From contig CAYVQU010000017.1 in the NCBI GenBank assembly GCA_964453155.1, forward strand, positions 1 through 46,459: a DNA stretch of 46,459 nucleotides, written 5' to 3'. Positions 39,196-46,459 of the stretch are shown here, one piece after another (within the stretch, counting starts at the first letter, position 1; the number at the start of each line of letters is the position of its first letter). The stretch comes from CAYVQU01 sp964453155 (GTDB lineage Bacteria; Chloroflexota; Anaerolineae; Anaerolineales; UBA11858). A model generated the notes under the pieces. It was not told the DNA's origin. It saw only the letters and a list, made by a program, of their open reading frames with translations, and searched no databases. A program made the position numbers and the translations under genes.

Positions 39196-39960
39196 TTAGA
39201 GCATTGCCATGCCGCCATCAATTCCCAAAACTTGACCGGTGATGTAGGCGGCTTGATCGGAGGCCAGGAAGGCCACGCCGTAGGCGATTTCTTGCGGTTC
39301 GCCCTTGCGACCCAGTGGGATGATGCTCAAAGCCATTTCTTTGGCTTCTTCGGGAACCTCGGCCCAGATATCGGTCTCGACATAGCCGGAGGCGATGGCA
39401 TTGACCGTGATCTTACGTTGAGCAACCTCACGGGCTAAGGCTTTCGTGAAGCCGATCTGACCAGCCTTAGAAGCCGAATAATTCGTTTGTCCGGCATTGC
39501 CCATCTGCCCGGAAACGGAAGTGATATTGATGATCCGGCCGTAGCGTTTGCGCATCATATGGCGGATGGCGGCTTTGGCGCAGTTGAACGTCCCTTTGAG
39601 ATTGACATCTTGGACAACATCCCAGTCATCTTCAGACATCATCATGATTAAGGTGTCGCGAGTGATCCCGGCGTTGTTGACTAGAATGTGGAGATTTCCC
39701 AACGTTTTGATCGTATCCTTGACTAAGCCTTGGGCCTGGGCGAAGTCAGAAACATCGGCCTGAAAGGCAGCCGCTTGACCGCCATCAGCCTGGATTTGGG
39801 CGACGACCTCATCTGCGGCCGCGGATGAACTAACATAGTTGACAGCGACAGCTGCGCCGCGTTGGGCTAATTCAAAGGCAATGGCTTTCCCGATACCCCG
39901 GGAACCGCCAGTGACGAGGGCCACTCGCCCTGCTAAAGATAATCCATTCGGATAAGACAT
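39196..39960 (-). CDS. fabG: 3-oxoacyl-[ACP] reductase
   Basis: A 254-aa short-chain dehydrogenase reducing beta-ketoacyl-ACP with NADPH. The cofactor motif is TGGSRGIGKA, NNAG is present, and the catalytic Ser, Tyr and Lys lie in NITSVSGQMG and NYSASKAG. It ends with DGGMAM. AGGAG precedes the ATG, and a TATAAT box at 39996 may give it its own promoter. It follows fabD in the usual fatty-acid gene order; plsX, fabH and acpP are not in the window. Confidence 0.95.
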   Translation of the reverse strand: MSYPNGLSLAGRVALVTGGSRGIGKAIAFELAQRGAAVAVNYVSSSAAADEVVAQIQADGGQAAAFQADVSDFAQAQGLVKDTIKTLGNLHILVNNAGITRDTLIMMMSEDDWDVVQDVNLKGTFNCAKAAIRHMMRKRYGRIINITSVSGQMGNAGQTNYSASKAGQIGFTKALAREVAQRKITVNAIASGYVETDIWAEVPEEAKEMALSIIPLGRKGEPQEIAYGVAFLASDQAAYITGQVLGIDGGMAML

Positions 39961-39995
39961 TTGTTGCTCCTGTGTAAGCCCCGTAGGGCGACGTA

Positions 39996-40001
39996 ATTAT
40001 A
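39996..40001 (-). promoter_or_regulatory. -10 box upstream of fabG
   Basis: Minus-strand TATAAT lies 36 nt before the fabG ATG, directly after the repeat-derived end of fabD. No clear -35 box accompanies it. Confidence 0.4.
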
Positions 40002-40003
40002 CC

Positions 40004-40037
40004 GCAGCTAATCGCGGTTAGCTATCAGCTGTCAGTT
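40004..40037. repeat. Heptamer repeat covering the fabD 3' end
   Basis: Minus-strand 7-mers AACTGAC, AGCTGAT, AGCTAAC, CGCGATT and a partial AGCTGC run through the last five codons and the stop codon of fabD. Confidence 0.75.
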
Positions 40038-40962
40038 TTTTGAAATCCGCAGGTTTTCCTAAGGAAATGCGCTTGGTTTTGCGGTCAATTCTCTTTGTCA
40101 ACCCGGTTAAGACATTTCCGCTGCCGATTTCGATGAAGGTATCGATGTTCTGGGCGCGCATGAACTGGATGGTCTCTGTCCAGCGGACCCGGGCGTTGAG
40201 TTGGGCCTCAAGATCAGCCCGAATTTCAGCCGCGGTGGTGAGGGGTTGGGCGGTGACATTGCCGATCAAGGGTATGACAGGATCAACAATGCCAGCCTCG
40301 GCAACGGCCTGATTGAAATCTGCTTGCGCCGCGCTCATCAATGGCGAGTGGGCCGCAATACTGACCGCCAGCCGGACGACTTTCCGGGCTTTAGCCTCCC
40401 GCGCCAATTCCATGGCGCGTTCCAATGCGGCCACATTACCAGATATGACCACCTGCCCGGGGCAATTGTCATTGGCTACCTGAACGATTTCATCCGGAGT
40501 GCTGGCTTGAGTACATATTTCTTCAAGGGTAGGGATATCCAGCGCCAGGGTGGCAGCCATCCCGCCAGGAGAGATTTCACCGGCGTGTTTCATCAACACA
40601 CCGCGCCGCCGAGCCAGTTTTAGTGCGGTGGCAAAATCTAGGGCACCTGATCCAACCAGAGCACTTAATTCTCCCATCGAGTGCCCGGCCACAAACGCGG
40701 GTTTAAATTCGGGGCTGTGAGCCTCAAAAACCCGCAGCGCCGCAACCGAATGGGTCAATAAGGCTGGTTGTGTGTTTACCGTGTCGTTGAGTTGGTCTTC
40801 AGGCCCTTCCCAGGCCATCTTTGACAGGTTGAACCCTAATAAATCATTCGCTTGCTCAAAGATTTCCTTTGCCGCCGGATACGCGGCCGCTAACTCGGTT
40901 CCCATTCCTACTTCCTGAGACCCTTGTCCGGGGTATAAAAATGCAGTAGATATTGATTCCAT
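40018..40962 (-). CDS. fabD: Malonyl-CoA:ACP transacylase
   Basis: A 314-aa cytoplasmic acyltransferase loading malonyl groups on ACP. FLYPGQGSQEVGMG starts the fold, GHSMGELSAL holds the nucleophilic Ser, and AAHSPLMS the catalytic His; IEIGSGNVLTGL closes it. The C-terminal LTADS is encoded by a heptamer repeat. It is downstream of rpmF, separated by a terminator and an inverted-repeat element, so transcription may restart between them. Confidence 0.96.
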   Translation of the reverse strand: MESISTAFLYPGQGSQEVGMGTELAAAYPAAKEIFEQANDLLGFNLSKMAWEGPEDQLNDTVNTQPALLTHSVAALRVFEAHSPEFKPAFVAGHSMGELSALVGSGALDFATALKLARRRGVLMKHAGEISPGGMAATLALDIPTLEEICTQASTPDEIVQVANDNCPGQVVISGNVAALERAMELAREAKARKVVRLAVSIAAHSPLMSAAQADFNQAVAEAGIVDPVIPLIGNVTAQPLTTAAEIRADLEAQLNARVRWTETIQFMRAQNIDTFIEIGSGNVLTGLTKRIDRKTKRISLGKPADFKKLTADS

Positions 40963-40998
40963 TAAGCTACCTCAAAAAATGTCCTGCCCATTTTAAAA

Positions 40999-41052
40999 TT
41001 GGACGCTAAAAATCTGTGATATCCGTGTTCAACTGCGTAAACTAGCGTCCAA
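40999..41052. repeat. Inverted-repeat element upstream of fabD
   Basis: TTGGACGCTA (40999-41008) and TAGCGTCCAA (41043-41052) are perfect 10-nt complements around 34 nt. On the minus strand the interior reads ACGCAGTTG, AACACGGAT, ATCACAGAT, a 9-nt period. The unit matches that inside nnr at 18151-18177. Confidence 0.75.
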
Positions 41053-41065
41053 AAAAGAGCATTTC

Positions 41066-41094
41066 AAAAAATAAACCGGGCCATACCGCCCGGT
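41066..41094 (-). terminator. Intrinsic terminator after rpmF
   Basis: ACCGGGC (41075-41081) pairs with GCCCGGT (41088-41094); on the minus strand a T-rich tail (TTATTTTTTG) follows. It lies 140 nt after the rpmF stop. Confidence 0.75.
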
Positions 41095-41119
41095 AGAAAG
41101 ATCAATATACTTAACGCCA

Positions 41120-41144
41120 ATGAGCCGTGAAAGTCACGGCTCAT
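41120..41144. other. 11-bp hairpin in the rpmF-fabD spacer
   Basis: ATGAGCCGTGA (41120-41130) and TCACGGCTCAT (41134-41144) are perfect complements with a 3-nt loop. Neither side has a clear T tract. It may be a processing or repeat hairpin in the rpmF 3' region. Confidence 0.55.
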
Positions 41145-41233
41145 TTAGGTGTTTTCCAAAATTGCTTCCAAGAACAATCCCGATTAAAGCTTGAAAGCAA
41201 GCCTGTTTTCAGGATGTGATCTTAGGAAACGAC

Positions 41234-41416
41234 TTAGTCTTCGACGACGACCACTTCGCGGCCTTTGTAATGCCCACAGTTGGGGCAGACCCGATGGGGT
41301 AACCGCATTTCGCCACAATTGTTGCACTGGGTCAAGTTTTTGGCCTTCAGGGCATCATGGGCGCGCCGGCGATCACGGCGGGTGCGGGATGATTTTTGTT
41401 TTGGTAGCGGTGGCAT
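41234..41416 (-). CDS. rpmF: 50S ribosomal protein L32
   Basis: A 60-aa basic ribosomal protein beginning MPPLPKQKSSRTRRDRRRAHDAL-type and carrying the zinc-ribbon pair CNNC and CPNC (C+ form), so zinc starvation could affect it. It is the first gene of the fatty-acid/nusB/tat cluster and is preceded by a perfect consensus promoter. Confidence 0.97.
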   Translation of the reverse strand: MPPLPKQKSSRTRRDRRRAHDALKAKNLTQCNNCGEMRLPHRVCPNCGHYKGREVVVVED

Positions 41417-41447
41417 AGCTTACTCCATTTTCTAGAACTCATAACAA

Positions 41448-41468
41448 CGCCTGCCATCTCGGCAGGCG
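41448..41468 (-). other. Hairpin at the 5' end of the rpmF mRNA
   Basis: CGCCTGCC and GGCAGGCG form an 8-bp stem with a 5-nt loop. The predicted rpmF start of transcription (about 41467) falls at its first bases, so it would cap the mRNA and could stabilise it. It may instead terminate the upstream gene weakly. Confidence 0.5.
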
Positions 41469-41473
41469 GGTGG

Positions 41474-41502
41474 ATTATACGAAATGGGCGGCGGGATGTC
41501 AA
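41474..41502 (-). promoter_or_regulatory. Perfect consensus sigma-70 promoter of rpmF
   Basis: Minus-strand TTGACA (41497-41502), a 17-nt spacer and TATAAT (41474-41479) match the housekeeping consensus exactly, with no overlap with the upstream gene. Confidence 0.85.
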
Positions 41503-41511
41503 TAGGGAGAT

Positions 41512-43959
41512 TTAGGGTTGGGCCTCAAATATCCAGGTGTTTTCGTGCTGATAACGAGTGATAAATTGATCACTGTCATCCAATGCTTGCGCCGATATAA
41601 CCCCGCCCCGACCGCCAAGGTAAATGAACTTGTAACCGTTTTGATCCAATAATTCCCAAATTTGATCGGCATCTTCACCGATGGGTAGGATTTCCTCGAC
41701 AAATTGATTGATTTTAATCCCTTGATCACGATCCATTCCGTACAACACATTCGGTGGCATCGTTTGCCGATCCGTCACTGGGGAAATCCAAAATCCACCA
41801 TCATGACCCATGTAGAGACCATAACCCCAACCGGTTGGATTGATGACGATGGTTTCATTTACGGGGATATTTTCTCGAATCCAGGTCATGGCGACTGAAT
41901 CTGCCTCCCGATATAGAAAAGTGACCGGGTTTAGGGTTGGCAGCAGCCGCTGCGCTCCCAAAATGGCGCTACCAACCCCTAGGATGAGCACTAAACCCTG
42001 CCAAACCACTTTCCATTTTTTAGGGAAGACTTTCTCCCCTCCAGCAATAATCTCACTAACCAAATAACCTCCCAGAATTGAGATCGGGATGAACAACATA
42101 ATCTCAACCGAGGTTTGATTTACAAATCCGGGAGGGCGCAATCCGAATGGATTAGGACGCACAATCCCATACAGAAAAATCACCCACACCAACATTGCGA
42201 TTGAAAATCGTCTTTTGCGAAAAATCCCCCCTATCAAACCTAACCCTGCCAGTATCATTGCAGGCGTCCCCGAAGCGGGTGATAAATACCGCCAACCGAT
42301 ATTTTGGAATCCCGCTCCAGCAGCTTTGCCAGTTCCCCATTTGAGTGCGCGGGGGAGTACAAATTCATTCACCGTTGGGATGAGCCAAGGCCCGGCCAGG
42401 AGCATCCCGATAACGCTAGAGATTCCGACAAAAAGGATAGATTCCCAGATACTTTTGCGAGTCAAGCTGTCGGTACGATAAAGCTGACTGATCCAAACCG
42501 CCAAAATCAGGAGCAGGAAAAAGATGAGCACCCGATAATGAACAATGAAAATTCCTGCAAAGGTCAGGCCCCCAAAAATCAATTTTGCAACGGGGTTCCT
42601 GCCAGAAACTTCGTTGTTGGCCATTCCAATCCCAATCGGCAAAATCAACAACCCGGCCAACTGGGTATAGCGTCCCCAGCTGGCATAGTACGCGGGCATT
42701 AGGGTGAATAAACCCGTAATCAGTGCCGCTGCTAGTCCCGCTTTTTCATCTTTGACGAATAATTTTGTCAACGCATACGCGGCAAATACCATTGCCGCAT
42801 TCAAGACTTGTCCCAAAATTAACATTGCCTCTGGGACAGATAAATCTGTGAGCCAAATGAAAGTAGCTAGGATGCTGTGGTAGCCAGGATGGTACTGATT
42901 GGCTTCAATTGGGATATGCGGCAGATTATTTTCGGGGTAACCGCCAAAGTCAAGAATCCCTTGCGTGATTAAACTGTGGTGTACTGAATCCACCCACGCT
43001 GGGACTGCCAGATCGCGGATCATCGCGAAGCGGACGAATATCGAGATGGCAAAAATAACTAAGAGAATAGGGAATGATGAATGGCGAATAGTGAATTGTG
43101 AATTCTCTTGCCGAGTTGAACTCTCGCTCTTTATCCCTTGTCTCCTAACGATCCGAATTGCTACCCAAATTAGCAGAAATATACTCCCAATCCACACTAA
43201 TTTCCTGTCCCACTTTATCCCTAACTCCGTTGTCCATAACAATAGAACAGGGATGATCGCTAGGCTCAATCCGCAAGCGTAGGCGATTTTTTCACCGGGA
43301 TCAAATTGAATGTTGTCGGTAAGAGTATCTAACAGCAGCCAACCCGGAACCAGTAGCATCATCCCCAGAATTAATAACTCCAACCCCAATCTTATAAACT
43401 CACCTAAATCTTGGCATGCTGCCCGCCAATCGTAGGCGTAAGTGGTCCGGAAGGCTAAATCCGCGGTGGTAGGTTGATCGTCTAAATACGCGCCGCCTCC
43501 CGAATAGTTATCTTCATCCCGCCCAAAAACCTGAATTTCGCCGCGAACGGCCTCAATTTGGAGATAATATTCTTGTTGGGGTGGATCAGGTTGGGGCGAG
43601 ATGGCAACCGTTGTAGTCCCCTCAGTGATTTGGGCAGTTGTGGCGAAAATCGGGTTCGGGTCCGTGGGCGAATGATACAACCGAATTGATACATACGCGG
43701 CAGGATCATCCGCGGTCAGCCAAAGTGTCACCCCATCCAATCGTGGTCGCCGCGCGACAAACGTCTGCCCCGCAGACTGACCGGGTTGCAGCGTGGCGAG
43801 GATATCGATTGTGAAATCTTGGGATGTTTCCAGATCGGAGAGAGAAACGCAAGATGAAAGGAATATTGTGACCAGCACAAAGGTGACTAGGACGAGAAAC
43901 CTCCCAGTCACCCATTTTCCTAGTTGTCTATTATCTGATCCCCTAACCACCCCCCTCAC
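41512..43959 (-). CDS. Large polytopic membrane protein with N-terminal beta domain
   Basis: An 815-aa protein. It starts with a hydrophobic leader ending LSSC (possible lipobox or signal anchor), then an extracytoplasmic beta-rich domain of about 140 residues (LDGVTLWLTADDPAAYVSIRLY), then about 12 helices, and a soluble C-terminal part. WVDSVHHSLITQGILDFGG gives an acidic loop reminiscent of GT-C enzymes. Family not recognised; a glycosyltransferase-like role is a guess. The start is a GTG at 43959 overlapping the prfB end by 17 nt; a later GTG is possible. Residues about 285-297 (SQFTIRHSSF) are encoded by a heptamer repeat. Confidence 0.72.
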   Translation of the reverse strand: MRGVVRGSDNRQLGKWVTGRFLVLVTFVLVTIFLSSCVSLSDLETSQDFTIDILATLQPGQSAGQTFVARRPRLDGVTLWLTADDPAAYVSIRLYHSPTDPNPIFATTAQITEGTTTVAISPQPDPPQQEYYLQIEAVRGEIQVFGRDEDNYSGGGAYLDDQPTTADLAFRTTYAYDWRAACQDLGEFIRLGLELLILGMMLLVPGWLLLDTLTDNIQFDPGEKIAYACGLSLAIIPVLLLWTTELGIKWDRKLVWIGSIFLLIWVAIRIVRRQGIKSESSTRQENSQFTIRHSSFPILLVIFAISIFVRFAMIRDLAVPAWVDSVHHSLITQGILDFGGYPENNLPHIPIEANQYHPGYHSILATFIWLTDLSVPEAMLILGQVLNAAMVFAAYALTKLFVKDEKAGLAAALITGLFTLMPAYYASWGRYTQLAGLLILPIGIGMANNEVSGRNPVAKLIFGGLTFAGIFIVHYRVLIFFLLLILAVWISQLYRTDSLTRKSIWESILFVGISSVIGMLLAGPWLIPTVNEFVLPRALKWGTGKAAGAGFQNIGWRYLSPASGTPAMILAGLGLIGGIFRKRRFSIAMLVWVIFLYGIVRPNPFGLRPPGFVNQTSVEIMLFIPISILGGYLVSEIIAGGEKVFPKKWKVVWQGLVLILGVGSAILGAQRLLPTLNPVTFLYREADSVAMTWIRENIPVNETIVINPTGWGYGLYMGHDGGFWISPVTDRQTMPPNVLYGMDRDQGIKINQFVEEILPIGEDADQIWELLDQNGYKFIYLGGRGGVISAQALDDSDQFITRYQHENTWIFEAQP
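43072..43106. repeat. Heptamer repeat in frame inside the large membrane protein gene
   Basis: Five consecutive 7-mers on the plus strand (GAATGAT, GAATGGC, GAATAGT, GAATTGT, GAATTCT) are read in frame on the minus strand as a loop between two helices. The unit is the complement of the one at the hisB-hisA junction. Confidence 0.85.
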
Positions 43960-45050
43960 CTACATTGGCCCGCAAATAGGCCTCGATAAACCCGTCCAAA
44001 TCTCCATCGAGGACGTCTGAGGCTCGCCCTGTTTCGTGATCGGTGCGGTGATCCTTGACCATTTGGTACGGGTGCAGGACATACGAGCGGATTTGGCTGC
44101 CCCATTCGGCTTTGGTGTATTCGCCGCGTAAATCGGCCAGTTTTTCGGCTTTTTCACGCTCTTTGATTTCCAGCAGCCGGGCCTTGAGCACTTTCATGGC
44201 GTTCTCACGATTTTGAGTTTGCGAGCGCTCGTTCTGACAGGTGGCCACGATCCCAGTCGGGAGGTGGGTGATCCGCACGGCCGTATCATTTTTCTGGACG
44301 TTTTGGCCGCCCGCGCCCCCTGACTTGTAAGTGTCGATTTTGATCTCGTTGGGACTAATCTCGATATCGGCATCGTCATCGACTGCCGGGAGTACTTCCA
44401 CCATCGCAAAGGACGTATGCCGCCGGTTGTTTGAGTCAAACGGGGAGAGCCGCACCAAGCGGTGGACGCCCTTTTCAGAGCGCAAATAGCCATAGGCGTA
44501 GCGACCGCTGACCGAAATCGTCACACTCTTGATTCCGGCCTCTTCACCAGGGGTGGCATCGATGATTTGGGTTTCGTATTTGTGCTGTTCCATCCAGCGC
44601 AGGAACATCCGCTGCATCATCTCAGCCCAATCTTGCGAGTCGGTGCCACCGGCCCCAGCGTGGATGGCAAAAATGGCGTCGCCGCGATCATATTCGCCCG
44701 AGAGCATGGCATTAAACTCCCGGCGGTTGACTTCAGCCTCAATGGCGTCGGTATCGGCTTCAATATCGGCCCGAAAATCTTCATCGCCCGCCTCCTCGGC
44801 TATTTCAGCCAGTTCGATGGTGTCGGCCACGTTTTGGGTGAGTTTGTTCCAGCCCTCCACGCGCTCCCGGACCCGCGCCAGCCGCTTCATGGCTTTTTGG
44901 GCGCTGTCAGGGTCATTCCACAGATCAGGGTCTTCCGATTTTTTCTGTAATTCGCTTAGCTCTTTTTCCAGTACGGGGAAGTCAAAGCCGCACCAGTAAA
45001 TTTTGGATTTTTGCCTCGCTTGCGCGCAGGCGGGTGATGATATCTTGCAT
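43943..45050 (-). CDS. prfB: Peptide chain release factor 2 (programmed +1 frameshift)
   Basis: RF2 recognises UGA and UAA stop codons. The gene reads ATG (45050) for 22 codons, then CTT TGA C, where a +1 shift skips one T (44984) and continues for 346 codons to TAG at 43943, giving 368 aa, the normal RF2 length. Domain 1 begins DFPVLEKELSEL after the shift. The GGQ loop (GAGGQNVQK) and the GTDSQDWAEMM region are intact. AGAGG precedes the ATG. The in-frame UGA gives classic autoregulation: low RF2 favours frameshifting. The gene is 11 nt downstream of the SpoU methyltransferase. Confidence 0.95.
44981..44987 (-). promoter_or_regulatory. prfB frameshift site (CTTTGAC)
   Basis: The slippery heptamer CTT TGA C matches the bacterial prfB consensus CUUUGAC. 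The stimulatory Shine-Dalgarno-like segment upstream (GGTGCGG) is weaker than the AGGGGG of E. coli. Confidence 0.9.
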
Positions 45051-45061
45051 TCGTACCTCTT

Positions 45062-45793
45062 TTATCTAGGCGTTGAATTAATCTCGATTTGATATAGGGC
45101 TATCCCCACCGAAATTGCCAAGTTGAGCGAGTCAATCGCCTCACTTTGCGGAATCTGGACGGGGATGCCGATCTCTTGATATTCCGGGCCGAGACCCCTA
45201 CTCTCGTTACCGAAAATCACCCCAAAAGGAGTCTTGAAACTCGTTTTCGGGAGCAGGGTGGCCCCGTCGGTCAGCAGGGGATAAAAACTACGCGGAAAAC
45301 TCGCTCGATAGCTGTCGAAATCCTTAAAATATTGAAATCGCAGTTGAAACAAAGCTCCCATCGCCGCCCGAATCACCTCGGGATGGAAGATATCGGCCGC
45401 GGGTTGAATGATGGCTAAATCCTGAAACCCAAATCCCAACATGGTGCGGATGATTGTGCCCAGGTTTCCCATCCCGCTGGGGTTGACCAGGATAACATGA
45501 TTGGCAGTTGGGTCAAGACCAGTTTCGATTTTGCGGAAGACGCCGATGGCGAGATCTTTTTCGCGCGCCTTAATCCGGGCAAACGTCTTTTCCTGGACTT
45601 CAAAAGGGATGCCCCGTTCAACACAGATGGCCTGTGTTTTGGCGATTCCCGTATTTTCTTGTCCTTTAGGATGAACCACCACCTGTAGGCAATCCTGGGG
45701 GCGGTGGTTCAGCAGTTCCAGGGTTGGGAAGACTCCAAACGAATAGCTGTGCTCGAAATCCTTTTTATACCGTTTCAACCGAAAATTTATCAT
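45062..45793 (-). CDS. SpoU/TrmH-family RNA 2'-O-methyltransferase
   Basis: A 243-aa SPOUT enzyme that methylates ribose in tRNA or rRNA using S-adenosylmethionine. Motif 1 is NLGTIIRTMLGFG (NxGxxxR), motif 2 is VIFGNESRGLG, and motif 3 is DSLNLAISVGIALY; together they form the knotted SAM site. The N-terminal region about 1-100 is a substrate-binding extension. The target nucleotide is unknown. It is upstream of prfB, 11 nt apart. Confidence 0.9.
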   Translation of the reverse strand: MINFRLKRYKKDFEHSYSFGVFPTLELLNHRPQDCLQVVVHPKGQENTGIAKTQAICVERGIPFEVQEKTFARIKAREKDLAIGVFRKIETGLDPTANHVILVNPSGMGNLGTIIRTMLGFGFQDLAIIQPAADIFHPEVIRAAMGALFQLRFQYFKDFDSYRASFPRSFYPLLTDGATLLPKTSFKTPFGVIFGNESRGLGPEYQEIGIPVQIPQSEAIDSLNLAISVGIALYQIEINSTPR

Positions 45794-45823
45794 TCCACAA
45801 CCGTCAATTGCAATTCGCCATCG

Positions 45824-46303
45824 TTACCGCTGGATTGCAGCCTGCAAATCTTCTAGTTTTACGCCATTTTCTTTAGCGAACCGTTCAAGAATTTCTAATT
45901 CGCGTTCTTCCCGAAAGAGTTTGGCTGTAGCCAGACAGTCTTCTCGAGTGTCATAATGATGGTGGAAAAATTTCTTGCATTTGGCAACCCCGGGCCGATG
46001 CTGCCAGGAGACGTTATAACAGGGCACGATTTTCCCGTTTTTACGCCGGTCGAAAGTTTCGGATACGCCGTGAACGCCGGTTTTGTTTTGCGGTAGCAAT
46101 TTTCGGCGAACAGGTAATTTAATAGGGGTTGGCCGTCCTTGCGTATATTCTTGGCGGTAGTTGATGGCCTCGGTCAGGGCTTGTTTGGTCCCGCCGTGGA
46201 CATTGTCGCTGAAAAATTTTGAGACGACTTCGTTGTCCTCGTAATAAATCCGCAGATACCAGCCGTGAGTGCTATCTGAATCGATCCGACTAATGCCTTC
46301 CAT
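45824..46303 (-). CDS. Bacterial AP2-domain-like protein
   Basis: A 159-aa protein with two AP2/ERF-like beta-sheet repeats: ISRIDSDSTHGWYLRIYYEDNEVVSKFFSD with a GGTKQALTEAINYRQ helix (about 3-55), and TGVHGVSETFDRRKNGKIVPCYNVSWQHRPG with a following helix (about 75-135). Such domains bind DNA; in bacteria and phages they occur alone or with HNH nucleases. No nuclease motif is visible here. It has a GAGGTG ribosome-binding site and a promoter upstream. The function is unknown, and the gene is 30 nt from the methyltransferase. Confidence 0.75.
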   Translation of the reverse strand: MEGISRIDSDSTHGWYLRIYYEDNEVVSKFFSDNVHGGTKQALTEAINYRQEYTQGRPTPIKLPVRRKLLPQNKTGVHGVSETFDRRKNGKIVPCYNVSWQHRPGVAKCKKFFHHHYDTREDCLATAKLFREERELEILERFAKENGVKLEDLQAAIQR

Positions 46304-46363
46304 TTTGTCACCTCTTTCTTTCTGGTGACCCCTTACACCAAATTTCGATTGAATCCTATCTAA

Positions 46364-46372
46364 ATTGTACCA
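46364..46372 (-). promoter_or_regulatory. Extended -10 promoter of the AP2-domain gene
   Basis: Minus-strand TGGTACAAT fits TGnTAnAAT and lies about 60 nt before the ATG at 46303. The remaining sequence to the window end shows no gene. Confidence 0.5.
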
Positions 46373-46459
46373 ATATTTTTTGACTAGGTGTCATAGGTAT
46401 AAACCCAGGGTGTACGCACGTTATGTCTAGACAAGGGTAGAAAAAAGTAGGGTATCCTC

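Noticed and set aside
44982..44984. Sequencing error or pseudogene in prfB
   Set aside because: The in-frame UGA sits in the canonical CTTTGAC site and the +1 continuation gives a full-length RF2, so it is programmed.
46380..46403. Plus-strand promoter TTGACT/TATAAA near the window end
   Set aside because: The spacing is only 12 nt, too short for a sigma-70 promoter, and no plus-strand gene follows within the window.
1..46459. tRNA or rRNA genes
   Set aside because: I looked through the spacers for cloverleaf features and rRNA landmarks and found none; a tRNAscan run would be needed to be certain.

Overview
The window is about 46 kb of a bacterial chromosome with moderate GC. I infer Chloroflexota, most likely Anaerolineae. 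The grounds are the protein repertoire (several large GT-C/GT39-type membrane glycosyltransferases, SCPx-like thiolases paired with DUF35 proteins, a tungsten-type aldehyde ferredoxin oxidoreductase), the unfused his genes, and intergenic DNA full of short degenerate repeats. No 16S or ribosomal protein comparison was possible, so the phylum is an inference. I see no rRNA, tRNA, CRISPR array, intact insertion sequence or prophage.

Layout. (1) 1-2.2 kb: a LacI-family regulator diverges from a metallophosphoesterase across a spacer holding two perfect LacI-type operator palindromes. (2) 2.2-11.9 kb: a tight minus-strand operon encodes four large polytopic membrane proteins (GT-C/GT39 type), a GNAT acetyltransferase and a ParB-like/USP/USP fusion. 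A divergent YbhN-like flippase-type protein and a dolichol-phosphate-sugar type GT2 follow. (3) 14-18.7 kb, plus strand: aldehyde ferredoxin oxidoreductase, a lipoprotein of the C45/choloylglycine-hydrolase group, and the bifunctional NAD(P)HX repair enzyme. (4) 18.8-20.4 kb: a YtxH protein, a small membrane protein, a MITE-like element and an Lrp/AsnC regulator. (5) 20.5-28 kb: a compact histidine operon in transcription order hisG-D-C-B-A-H-F-I-E. It is preceded by a 28-codon leader peptide with five consecutive His codons and mutually exclusive terminator and antiterminator hairpins, i.e. classical attenuation. (6) 28-32.9 kb: a GH113-like lipoprotein, a small membrane protein, a 2H phosphoesterase and a cysteine synthase. 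(7) 32.9-36.5 kb: two DUF35 zinc-ribbon/OB proteins and two thiolase-like proteins. (8) 36.9-41.4 kb: rpmF-fabD-fabG-asp23-nusB-tatA-tatC. (9) 41.5-46.3 kb: a large membrane protein, prfB with a programmed +1 frameshift site, a SpoU methyltransferase and a bacterial AP2-domain protein.

The most striking unexplained structure is a set of short tandemly repeated degenerate repeats, with 7-nt or 9-nt periods and several unrelated unit sequences. They lie at most operon junctions, especially inside the his operon. They supply C-terminal codons, stop codons, a start codon and ribosome-binding sequences of the flanking genes, and in at least two genes (the large membrane protein and nnrD, perhaps also hisC) they appear in frame inside the coding sequence. 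They resemble the STRR sequences known from heterocystous cyanobacteria but are more diverse. A second recurring pattern is a -10 box 6-10 nt from the start codon (cysK, GT2, the his leader, the small membrane protein), which suggests leaderless mRNAs.
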